Source: Fidelibacterota bacterium
Lineage (GTDB): Bacteria; Pseudomonadota; Alphaproteobacteria; Rhodospirillales; Rhodospirillaceae
Assembly (NCBI GenBank): GCA_947481595.1
Contig: CANKHC010000005.1
Coordinates: forward strand, 1-40,336
Reading direction: 5' to 3'
Length of the DNA stretch: 40,336 bases
Of the stretch, positions 26,365 through 33,614 are shown one piece after another. Both the position numbers and the translations under genes were made by a program. The notes below the pieces were generated by a model. It had not been told where the DNA came from and made no database searches. It saw nothing but the letters and a program-made list of their open reading frames with translations. The first letter of the stretch is position 1. Each line of letters opens with the position of its first letter.

Positions 26365-26836
26365 CGGCGTTATTACCTTCACCGCCAGGCTCTCCGTCGG
26401 CGCCTAGACTATAGAGCGCGATGGCCGAGTCGCTTTCCTGGACGTAGACGTAAGCATTGCCCCACGGGTCCAACGGAACTTCTTCGGCGAGATAAGGGCC
26501 GTGCCAGCGCCGCGCCAGACGCTCGTCGCGCGGCGGCTTGTTGAGCAGATCGAGACCTTCTTCCTTGGTGGGGAAGCGGCCGACGTCGAGGCGCATGGTT
26601 TCGAGCGAAGTCTTGAGCATGCGGGCTTGAGTATTGGCGGCGGAGACCTTCGACGTATCGACGCGTGCGAGCAGCTGCGGTCCGACCAATCCGGCCAAGA
26701 GGCCCATGATGACCAGCACGACGAGCATTTCGAGCAGCGTGAACCCGGCATGGCAAGCGCGCCTTGCTTGGCCTGCGTACTTGGCACGCGTCGCGGCGGG
26801 TTCCCGTTGGGAGATGATGAACACAGGAGCGCACAT
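26321..26836 (-). CDS. gspG: Type II secretion major pseudopilin GspG
   Basis: 171 aa precursor, about 140 aa mature. Leader of 31 residues ending HAG, then FTLLEMLVVLVIMGLLAGLV with Glu5. GspG hallmarks follow: PPRDERLARRWHGPYL, VPLDPWGNAYVYV and the calcium-site loop SLGADGEPGGEGNNADVG near the C-terminus. AAGGA lies nine bases before the ATG, and the gene starts 16 bases after the gspF stop. It builds the pseudopilus that pushes substrates through the secretin. The leader is unusually long for GspG. Confidence 0.94.
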   Translation of the reverse strand: MCAPVFIISQREPAATRAKYAGQARRACHAGFTLLEMLVVLVIMGLLAGLVGPQLLARVDTSKVSAANTQARMLKTSLETMRLDVGRFPTKEEGLDLLNKPPRDERLARRWHGPYLAEEVPLDPWGNAYVYVQESDSAIALYSLGADGEPGGEGNNADVGILPRAQQQAKP

Positions 26837-26852
26837 CGGGGTCTTCCTTAGG

Positions 26853-28064
26853 TTACAGAGCGACTTGGTTGATGCTGGTGATGGCTAACATAATCGCGGC
26901 GACAATGCCACCGACCACGATCCCGATGAACAGGATCGCCGCCGGCTCGAGCAGGATCAGGAACTGTTTCATGCGCTGGCGGCCAGTGTCGTCGTACAGC
27001 TTGGCAAGCGATCGCAGCATTTCATCGAGTTGTCCGGACTCCTCGCCGACCTGCACCAGACTGACGGCGGTATCGTTGAAAGCGCGCTGTTCGGCCATGG
27101 CCGCCGACAACGACTTGCCGGCCCGCACCATCTTGGTGACCTGATCGAGGCGTACGCGCAGGCTGGGCAGGGACACGGAATCACGGGCAAGATCGAGAGC
27201 TCTAATCAGGTCAACGCCATTGGAGAACATCGTGCCTAGCATGAAAGCCCAACGCGCCAGGTCGGATTCCATCAGCCACGGACCGAGGAGCGGCAGGCGC
27301 GCGGCCCGCTCGCGCAATTTCGCCATGGTCTCCTTGTTGCGCAGCGCCGACACAATCAGCGCGACAATGCCCACGACCGACAGGAAAACGATGAGCCGAT
27401 GCGCATTGAGAAAGATGCCGGTGTTGAGCACGACCGCGGAGATCCACGGCAACGGCGCTTTCGACTGCGCCAACATCGACTGGAAGCGTGGCACGACGAC
27501 GATGAAAATGAACAACACCGCCGTGATGCCCGCTCCGAGCAGCACGGCAGGATACGTCAGAGCGTTGCGGATATCCTGACGGACCTGCTGCTCGTAGGAC
27601 ATCTGCGTGGTGGCATCCGTCAGGGCCTCGCCAAGCCGGCCGATGGCCTCGCCGGCGGCGGCGAGCTGACCGACATAGCCCGGCAGCATCGGCAGTGAAA
27701 TCGGCAATGAGGTGGTGAAAGCCTGGCCCGCGCGCAGGCGCCGCTCGAGGTCGGCGAACCCTTTGGAGATGTCGGGATGCAGCTGCTGCTGTTTGAGGGT
27801 TTCGATGGCGCGCACCATCGGTACACCCGAGGTCAAAAGCAGGGAGAGCTGCTTGAGAGCCAGGACGATTTCCTGGGTACTCGGCTTGCGCTGGAAAAGG
27901 ACTCTCGAGCCCTGTTGGGCGGCCTTGGCCGGTAGGACGGAGAGCGGCGCTAGACCTTGAGCTTCAATGGCTCGAAGCGCGTGGCGCTCGCTGCCTGCGA
28001 CAATATTGCCTTTGACGACATGGCCGCCGTTATCAAGAGCCTGATAGTCGAAGCTGCTGGCCAT
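26853..28064 (-). CDS. gspF: Type II secretion inner-membrane platform protein GspF
   Basis: 403 aa, the usual length. An N-terminal YQALDNGGHVVKGNI segment is followed by two homologous helical domains (KQLSLLLTSGVPMVRAIETL; DSVSLPSLRVRLDQVTKMV with VSLVQVGEESGQL) and three membrane helices near residues 170-190, 220-240 and 375-395. GspF is the integral platform that interacts with GspE and GspL during pseudopilus assembly. It is the first gene of the minus-strand run gspF-G-H-I-J-TPR-GT-TPR-GT. The ribosome site is weak. Confidence 0.95.
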   Translation of the reverse strand: MASSFDYQALDNGGHVVKGNIVAGSERHALRAIEAQGLAPLSVLPAKAAQQGSRVLFQRKPSTQEIVLALKQLSLLLTSGVPMVRAIETLKQQQLHPDISKGFADLERRLRAGQAFTTSLPISLPMLPGYVGQLAAAGEAIGRLGEALTDATTQMSYEQQVRQDIRNALTYPAVLLGAGITAVLFIFIVVVPRFQSMLAQSKAPLPWISAVVLNTGIFLNAHRLIVFLSVVGIVALIVSALRNKETMAKLRERAARLPLLGPWLMESDLARWAFMLGTMFSNGVDLIRALDLARDSVSLPSLRVRLDQVTKMVRAGKSLSAAMAEQRAFNDTAVSLVQVGEESGQLDEMLRSLAKLYDDTGRQRMKQFLILLEPAAILFIGIVVGGIVAAIMLAITSINQVAL

Positions 28065-28109
28065 CGCGGCGTTGGTTCATGCCTAGGGGGAAATGATGAT
28101 GCGGCGTTG

Positions 28110-28158
28110 ATAATACCAGAAAGGCCGGCTCCCCACTTACGAATGTGTCATTCGCAAG
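28110..28158 (-). promoter_or_regulatory. Candidate gspF promoter region with operator-like inverted repeat
   Basis: 28136-28158 is an inverted repeat with 10-base arms (CTTACGAATG / CATTCGCAAG, one mismatch) spaced by TGT, like a dimeric regulator site. On the minus strand a TATTAT (28110-28115) lies just downstream, 46 bases before the gspF ATG, so the repeat would cover the -35 zone. There is no good -35 match, as expected for an activator-dependent promoter. Confidence 0.4.
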
Positions 28159-28225
28159 CGGATCACGAGCCAATATCTCAAATTTTACAGGATGTTAGAG
28201 CGCATAAGAGGGCGATGGAGCGGGC

Positions 28226-28260
28226 AAAGAAAAAGGGGGGCTGGAAAACCAGCCCCCCTT
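28226..28260 (-). terminator. Strong intrinsic terminator of the Ser/Thr-rich secreted protein gene
   Basis: A perfect 12-bp stem (AAGGGGGGCTGG / CCAGCCCCCCTT) with a four-base loop, followed on the minus strand by a run of T. It lies 24 bases after the stop at 28285 and separates that gene from gspF. It is the only textbook terminator I see in the window, fitting a highly expressed upstream gene. Confidence 0.92.
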
Positions 28261-28284
28261 CTCTATCGAAGTTAGACGCGAAGC

Positions 28285-29724
28285 TTACGGATCAGTCGTG
28301 AGCGAGCCGTTGCGGAAGCCCGACAGGTCGGTGAAGAGACCCGTGACGCTATTCCACAGCAGGTGCTGGACGTAGCCGTTGAAGCTGCCGGTCACGACGA
28401 CCTTGTAGGCAGCGCCGGTCGCGGCAGCGGTCGAGACCGCGGCTTCGATATCCGACGACATGACCTGCTTGGTCGCGCCAGCCGTCACCGTCGTGGTGAA
28501 GCTGCCGAGAGTCGCGCCAGTGCTGTCGTTCTTGATGGTCAGCGTCGCAACACCGTCAATGCTGCTGGTGTTGGCGATGCGGAGCAGCGAACGATACAGG
28601 GTGCTGCCCTGGCCGGCCGTCGGGAACAGACCATTGAGCTCGACGCTCAGGCCGCCGCGCGTGATCGACGCGAGGTTGCCAGAGAACGGCGAGACCGCGC
28701 GGACGATACCCGCAACGGTGGTCGGAGTGACGGTGGCCGTGCCGGTGCCGCTGGAAGCGGTGATACCAGTGGTGCCATCGAAGGTGACCGTGATGGCCGC
28801 CTTGTTCAAGCTGGCCGCCGGGACTTGGAAGGACACCGTACCGGAGACGAAGGCCGCCGGGGTAGCCGACAGACCCGCCAGCGGGATCGAGACGCTGGTC
28901 AGAGCCGCATCGGTGAGGGCGCTGTGAGCGATCTTCACTTCAACCGTGCCCGTGATCGAGATAACGGTCGAGAAGACGTTCGACAGATCCGTACCAACCG
29001 CACCGGTGGCCGAGAAGCTGATCGTGCCGAGGGTGGCGGTCGCCGACGAGGTGGTGAACTTCGAGAACACCGGAGTGGAGTTGTTATCGACCGTCAGAGC
29101 CGAACCGGTCTGGACCGAGACGTCAGCAGCGCTCTTGCTGGTGATGATCGAGACAGAGGTGACGGTTTCGAAGGTCGTGCCGCCCGTAGCGTTGGTCACC
29201 AAGCCGTCGAGCTTGATCGACTGACCAGCAGCGGCGAGGGCGCCAGCGGTGGTGTAGGTGATGCCGAAGATCGCCATAGCGTCGGCGCGGCTCGGGTTGG
29301 TGCCGCCTTGCGCGGTGCAGCCCGTGATCAGCAGCTTATCCGGCAGAGCCTGGAGCGAGCAGCTGAGGACCGAGCTGACTGCCATCGTGCCGGCCGTGGA
29401 CTGGCTGTACACGACAACCGACGGCGTGCCGGTGAAGGTAGCGTTGGTCACGTTGACTTGGACGTTGAAGCCCGAGGTCAGGTTGGCAGCGAAGTCAACC
29501 AGGATCGCGTTCACGGTCGAGGTCGTGTTGGCGCCGAGGGAGACGCTATTGGCAAGGGTGGTCGTGCCGCTGAACACTTCAGTCGCCAGCGACTTCGCCG
29601 AGATGGTCGAGGTCGTGGTGACAGTCCAGTTGAAGGCCCGGAAGACCGCCGCATTGGCCTGCGACGCGAGGGCCGACGAGGCCATCAACGCACCGCCAAA
29701 GAGGTAGAGCGATTGTTTGTTCAT
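28285..29724 (-). CDS. Secreted Ser/Thr/Ala-rich beta-type protein, candidate T2SS substrate and glycosylation target
   Basis: 479 aa. Residues 1-25 are a clear Sec signal peptide (MNKQSLYLFG, hydrophobic core, ASQANA cleavage site). The mature protein is very rich in Ser, Thr, Ala, Gly and Val and poor in charged and aromatic residues, with alternating hydrophobic/hydroxyl strands suggesting beta-sandwich domains. Two cysteines only (122, 136) could form a disulfide. Residues ~365-475 look like a separate C-terminal domain (STLYRSLLRIANTSS; GYVQHLLWNSVTGLF). I recall this pattern from alphaproteobacterial surface/secreted proteins, but cannot name the family. It has its own candidate promoter, a leader of about 250 bases and a strong terminator. 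Function unknown; an S-layer-like or exported structural protein is possible. Confidence 0.88.
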   Translation of the reverse strand: MNKQSLYLFGGALMASSALASQANAAVFRAFNWTVTTTSTISAKSLATEVFSGTTTLANSVSLGANTTSTVNAILVDFAANLTSGFNVQVNVTNATFTGTPSVVVYSQSTAGTMAVSSVLSCSLQALPDKLLITGCTAQGGTNPSRADAMAIFGITYTTAGALAAAGQSIKLDGLVTNATGGTTFETVTSVSIITSKSAADVSVQTGSALTVDNNSTPVFSKFTTSSATATLGTISFSATGAVGTDLSNVFSTVISITGTVEVKIAHSALTDAALTSVSIPLAGLSATPAAFVSGTVSFQVPAASLNKAAITVTFDGTTGITASSGTGTATVTPTTVAGIVRAVSPFSGNLASITRGGLSVELNGLFPTAGQGSTLYRSLLRIANTSSIDGVATLTIKNDSTGATLGSFTTTVTAGATKQVMSSDIEAAVSTAAATGAAYKVVVTGSFNGYVQHLLWNSVTGLFTDLSGFRNGSLTTDP

Positions 29725-29748
29725 ATTTGGAGGATCCCCTTAGAGGTT

Positions 29749-29760
29749 ACAGATATCTGT
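29749..29760. promoter_or_regulatory. Perfect 12-base palindrome in the secreted-protein leader
   Basis: ACAGATATCTGT, extended imperfectly to about 19 bases (29746-29764), lies 25 bases before the ATG of the secreted protein gene. It could be a DNA operator or a small RNA hairpin next to the ribosome site. Chance occurrence cannot be excluded. Confidence 0.35.
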
Positions 29761-29982
29761 TAACAAAGCCGTGTCTGCGCACAGGCAAGCACAGCTGCGC
29801 CCGTCAGCGCAGGTGCATATCACCCCGACTACTTTGCAAAGTCAAGCCCATCCTTCCGCGACTTTAAGGAGGTAAGCCTTTGAAGATGGCCTATTTTAAG
29901 GGCTTGTTAACTTTCCGAGAATTCCCCTGAAAATCTACCCCCGAGTCGAGGGGGGCCGGGTCTCCCGCAGTGCCGCATGCCA

Positions 29983-30013
29983 TATATAGGGGAATTTAGG
30001 GGATTCCTTACAA
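29983..30013 (-). promoter_or_regulatory. Candidate sigma-70 promoter of the secreted protein gene
   Basis: Minus strand TTGTAA (-35, 30008-30013) and TATATA (-10, 29983-29988) with a long 19-base spacer. If used, the mRNA leader would be about 250 bases. Confidence 0.3.
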
Positions 30014-30028
30014 CTTATTGGACAGCGC

Positions 30029-31906
30029 TTATTCCCATTTCAGCGACGCCATGACGGAGGGGCGCCCCCCGATGGGTATAGTGAGCTTGCGCAAATCTCG
30101 CGCGATACGCGCAAGCCCATCTCTCCAAACGGTTTGCGGGGCGCTCTCGTCGTGGCCCGAGACCTTACGCACGATCCTGAGCGACGCGTACCAGGGGCTG
30201 TCGGTGCGTTGGCGGAACCAATACCAAAGGTCGGCGGGGCTTCCGAGCAACAACAGCCATGTCGGTATGCCCAAGCTGCCGGCGACGTGCACTGTGGTGT
30301 TCGAGGTGCTGATCACGAGGTCCATGGCCGCGACCTGGGCGAAGAACCCGTCCATATCCAACAGCGGATCGATCTCGCGGTCCTGCACCACGGTCACGCC
30401 AAGTGTTGCTTTCGCGGCCCTGAGGTCTTGCGTGCAATCGCCGTATTGCAGACTGACGAAGGTCACACCGGGCGTCACGAGGACGTCGCGCCACAACATC
30501 AGATCCGTTGTCTTGATTTCGCCGATCTCGGCGTTCGTGCTGCGCCAGGACAGGCCGACGATGAGATTGCCGGGCGCAATCTGTTCATAGCGCTGACGCA
30601 GGGTTTTGGTGCGGGCGGCGTCGGCTTTCAGATAGCGCGCACGCTCGGGAAAACGGGCGAGCGCGGGACGCAGGAATTCGCCAAGGCTTGCAACCGGAGA
30701 CTGGAAGTCGACGCCCTCGGGTGAGGTCGCAGCTTCAGCTTCATTGCGGTAGGGCGTCACGGTGGCGCCTGGAAACGCGCGCGCGAAGATCGGCGCCAAC
30801 CGGTCCTGGCATTCGATGATGCATCGTCCCGCCTGCGCGACGATGTCGGGAATCATGCTGCTGTAGAGGATTTGATCGCCGATCCCTTGTTCCGTCCAGA
30901 TCAGGATGGTTTTTCCGGCGAGGTCTTCGCCCCGCCAATACGGCGGCGGCACCGGGCGGCGCTTTTGATAGCTGTCGCCGGCGAAGCGCCGTTCGTAGCT
31001 GCGCCAGCCGGCGACAAAATCGCCCGCCGCGAAATAGGAATAGATGATCTTGTCGGCGCGCGGATCGAGACGAAAGGCTTTTTCCCGAAGCTCGACCGCG
31101 GCAGCGAACTGCTCGCGGTGCTCAAAGATCTTGGCCAATCCCTCATAGCCTTTGGCAAAGGCGGGATCGGCGCGGGTCGCTGCTTCGAAGGTCGATTGGG
31201 CCTGGTCGAGACGCCGCGCGTCGTAGAGCGCCGAGCCATAGTTGTAAAGGAAGCCCGGATCATCGGGCTGCGCGGCTAACGCTTGTTCGTGGACGGCGAG
31301 AGCTTCATCCAGCGCCTTCGCGCGGCGCAATAGCTCGCCCAGATTGCTCAGCCGTTCGGGTGTTGTCTCGAGGGCCAGCGCGGCGCGGGTGTGGCTGATG
31401 GCCGCCGCGAGCTTCGCCGGCTCGGAGGTGTAGTGCTCGGCGAGCGCCGCATGGGCTACGATCAGGTTCTGGCGCCCTTTGGCGTCGCCAGGCATCAGCG
31501 CATTGCGGTTTTGAAAAGCGGCGAGTGCCGCGGCGAGCGCGCCGTCCTGTTGGCGCAGCACACCGAGATTCAAATAGGCGTCGGCGTGACGGGGGTTGAG
31601 CTCAATCGCGTGTTCGTAGGCGGCGATTGCCCCTGGGTTGTCGCCCATGGCGGTCAACACCACGCCAAGATTGAACGACGCATCGGCCATGCGCGGCGCA
31701 CACTGCAACGCGCGTTCGAAATAGCGTTTGGCCTCGGCATTGTGCCCGCGCGCGGTCGCGATCGTGCCGAGGAGGTTGAGCGCGTTGGCGTTGCGCGGAT
31801 CGGCTTTCAGCACTTTGGTATAGAGCTTCTCGGCCTCATCGAGCCGGCCCGCTTGATGCAGCAGCACGGCGTCTTGCAGTTGGGCGAGGACCTTGGTGTC
31901 GGACAC
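30029..31906 (-). CDS. TPR-glycosyltransferase, 625 aa
   Basis: Residues ~5-295 hold about eight TPRs (NANALNLLGTIATARGHNAE; HADAYLNLGVLRQQDGALAA). Residues ~299-600 form the GT-B domain: AGWRSYERRF, TEQGIGDQIL, FVSLQYGD, FFAQVAAMDLVISTSNTTV, HVAGSLG and LWYWF...SPWYAS. A short basic tail follows (LTIPIGGRPSVM). The GTG start lies seven bases after the stop of the next upstream TPR-GT gene, so the two form an operon running toward the secreted protein gene. No signal peptide; cytosolic. AAQ-AMD/WYWF subgroup. Predicted protein glycosyltransferase; substrate unknown. Confidence 0.88.
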   Translation of the reverse strand: MSDTKVLAQLQDAVLLHQAGRLDEAEKLYTKVLKADPRNANALNLLGTIATARGHNAEAKRYFERALQCAPRMADASFNLGVVLTAMGDNPGAIAAYEHAIELNPRHADAYLNLGVLRQQDGALAAALAAFQNRNALMPGDAKGRQNLIVAHAALAEHYTSEPAKLAAAISHTRAALALETTPERLSNLGELLRRAKALDEALAVHEQALAAQPDDPGFLYNYGSALYDARRLDQAQSTFEAATRADPAFAKGYEGLAKIFEHREQFAAAVELREKAFRLDPRADKIIYSYFAAGDFVAGWRSYERRFAGDSYQKRRPVPPPYWRGEDLAGKTILIWTEQGIGDQILYSSMIPDIVAQAGRCIIECQDRLAPIFARAFPGATVTPYRNEAEAATSPEGVDFQSPVASLGEFLRPALARFPERARYLKADAARTKTLRQRYEQIAPGNLIVGLSWRSTNAEIGEIKTTDLMLWRDVLVTPGVTFVSLQYGDCTQDLRAAKATLGVTVVQDREIDPLLDMDGFFAQVAAMDLVISTSNTTVHVAGSLGIPTWLLLLGSPADLWYWFRQRTDSPWYASLRIVRKVSGHDESAPQTVWRDGLARIARDLRKLTIPIGGRPSVMASLKWE

Positions 31907-31912
31907 GGACGC

Positions 31913-33571
31913 TTACCCGCGCTTGGCGGCGAAAACCGCGAGATCGCGCGCGATTTCAGCGGTGATTCGGCGCCACCATTCGCCGCCCTCAGGCCGGCCG
32001 CCTTTGTGGAAAAGCCTCAGCGACGGATACCACGGACTGTCGCGGCGATCGAGGAACCAGTACCAGAGGTTCGCTCCGCCACTGTTGACCATCGCCCAGA
32101 CCGGCACGCTCTGGCTGCCGGCGACATGGACCGTGGTATTCGACGTGCTGATGACAAGATTCATTGCTGCCACCTGCGCGAAACAGTCGTCCATGCTTTT
32201 CATGGGATCAACCTCGGGATCGTGGAACACGTCCACGCCCAGGGCCGTTTTGACTTTAGCTAAGTCGGCGCGGCACTCGCCGTACTGCAGATTGACGAAG
32301 GTCACGCCCGGCGTGAGCAGAATATCGCGCCAGGTGGCGAGGTCGGCGCTTTTTTTCTCGCCGAACGTTTCGTTCTTGCTGCGCCACGAGAGGCCGACCA
32401 CCAGGTTACCCGGAGCCAGCGCACGGTAGCGCGCGCGAAGCCGCGCGGTCTTCTCGGCATCGGCTTTCATGTAGCCCTGATGGCGCGGGAACTGCGCGAA
32501 GTCACGGCGGAAGAACTGCCCCAAGCTCGCCACCGAGATCTGTCGGTCAAACGCATCAGCCGGCGTGCTGCGCGCGCCTTGCGCGACATAGCGTTTGACC
32601 TCGGCCTTGGGGAACGAGCGCGCAAAAACCGGCACCATGCGGGGCGAGCATTCGATGATGACGCTGCCCGCGGCAGCGACGGCATCATTCATCATGTTGG
32701 AATAGAGCACTTCGTCGCCCAATCCCTGTTCGGTCCAGACCAGCAATCTTTTATCGCTGATGTCTTCACCGCTCCAATACGGCGGCGGCGGGCTAAACCG
32801 CGCCACGGTCTCACGCTCCGCGAAGAAGCGGCTTTCATAGTCCGCCCAGCCGGTGGCGAGCTCGCCCAGGCGCAACGCCATCAACGATCTCTTGAAACGC
32901 AACTCGCCTGGCCCGGGCTGCAAAGCGATGCCCTTATCGACCCAGGATAAGGCCTCGTGGTAGGCGGCGCGATCGAAGTGCACCGCGCCGATGTTGCCGT
33001 AAGCCTCGGCGAGGGTGGGGTTGATCTTGAGGGCTTCCTGGTAGGCCCTGATCGCCGCTTCGTCGTCGGTGATCTTCAGCGCGTTGCCCAGGCCGAGCCA
33101 CGCCTCCGCCATGTTAGGGGCAAGGGCCAGCGCGCGTTTGTTGGCGCCGATCGATCCCTCCAGGTCGTGCATTTCAAAAAGCACCTTGCCTAGGTTGAAC
33201 TGCGCTTCGGCAAGGTCCGGGCGCAACTTGAGAGCCTCTTCATAGGCGTCGCGCGCATCCTCCTTACGGTCGGCTTTGCGGTACGCAGCGCCCAGGTTGA
33301 CGAGGATCGTGGGTTCCTTGGGAGCGCGGCGCTGCGCGCGCTTGAGAAATTTGACCGCTTCTTCGGCATCACCCGATTGCAGGGCCACGACGCCCAGCAA
33401 ATTCAAGCCGTCGGCATTGTTCGGGTCGAGTGCAAGCACGCGCCGATAGCAATCTTCCGCCAGCTTGAGGTGCCCCTGGGTATGGTGGGAGCGCCCCATG
33501 GCCAGGGTCGATGCGATGACCTCGGCCCGCTGCGTCGCCGCCCCGGCGGGCTGAGTGGTTTTTCGCGTCAT
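31913..33571 (-). CDS. TPR-glycosyltransferase with LQYGE variant, 552 aa
   Basis: Residues ~20-235: six or seven TPRs (NADGLNLLGVVALQSGDAEE; LAEAQFNLGKVLFEMHDLEG). Residues ~237-552: GT-B domain with TGWADYESRF, TEQGLGDEVL, FVNLQYGECR, CFAQVAAMNLVISTSNTTV, HVAGSQS and LWYWF...SPWYPS. The conserved LQYGD Asp is Glu, and AMD is AMN. I chose ATG 33571 (MTRKTTQPAG); an in-frame start 24 codons earlier would overlap the divergent gene. It is divergent from the TPR-GT gene at 33615 across only 43 bases. Cytosolic. Confidence 0.87.
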   Translation of the reverse strand: MTRKTTQPAGAATQRAEVIASTLAMGRSHHTQGHLKLAEDCYRRVLALDPNNADGLNLLGVVALQSGDAEEAVKFLKRAQRRAPKEPTILVNLGAAYRKADRKEDARDAYEEALKLRPDLAEAQFNLGKVLFEMHDLEGSIGANKRALALAPNMAEAWLGLGNALKITDDEAAIRAYQEALKINPTLAEAYGNIGAVHFDRAAYHEALSWVDKGIALQPGPGELRFKRSLMALRLGELATGWADYESRFFAERETVARFSPPPPYWSGEDISDKRLLVWTEQGLGDEVLYSNMMNDAVAAAGSVIIECSPRMVPVFARSFPKAEVKRYVAQGARSTPADAFDRQISVASLGQFFRRDFAQFPRHQGYMKADAEKTARLRARYRALAPGNLVVGLSWRSKNETFGEKKSADLATWRDILLTPGVTFVNLQYGECRADLAKVKTALGVDVFHDPEVDPMKSMDDCFAQVAAMNLVISTSNTTVHVAGSQSVPVWAMVNSGGANLWYWFLDRRDSPWYPSLRLFHKGGRPEGGEWWRRITAEIARDLAVFAAKRG

Positions 33572-33614
33572 GCTTTGAAGTTCATGCTGTGTTATCTGCC
33601 GTTCGTGACCTAAC

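Larger units (their letters stand above)
29725..30028. other. 304-base intergenic leader/promoter region of the secreted protein gene
   Basis: No gene of convincing size. It separates the stop of a TPR-GT gene (30029) from the start of the secreted protein (29724), both minus strand. It is clearly more AT-rich than its surroundings. It holds a candidate promoter (29983-30013), a 12-base palindrome near the start codon and a plus-strand Shine-Dalgarno-like AAGGAGGT at 29866. No terminator for the upstream operon is obvious. Confidence 0.7.

Noticed and set aside
28363-29763. 466-aa plus-strand frame opposite the secreted protein
   Set aside because: It is extremely Arg/Gly/Asp/Glu-rich, the mirror of Ala/Thr/Ser/Val codons. 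The minus strand has a signal peptide, domain structure and terminator.
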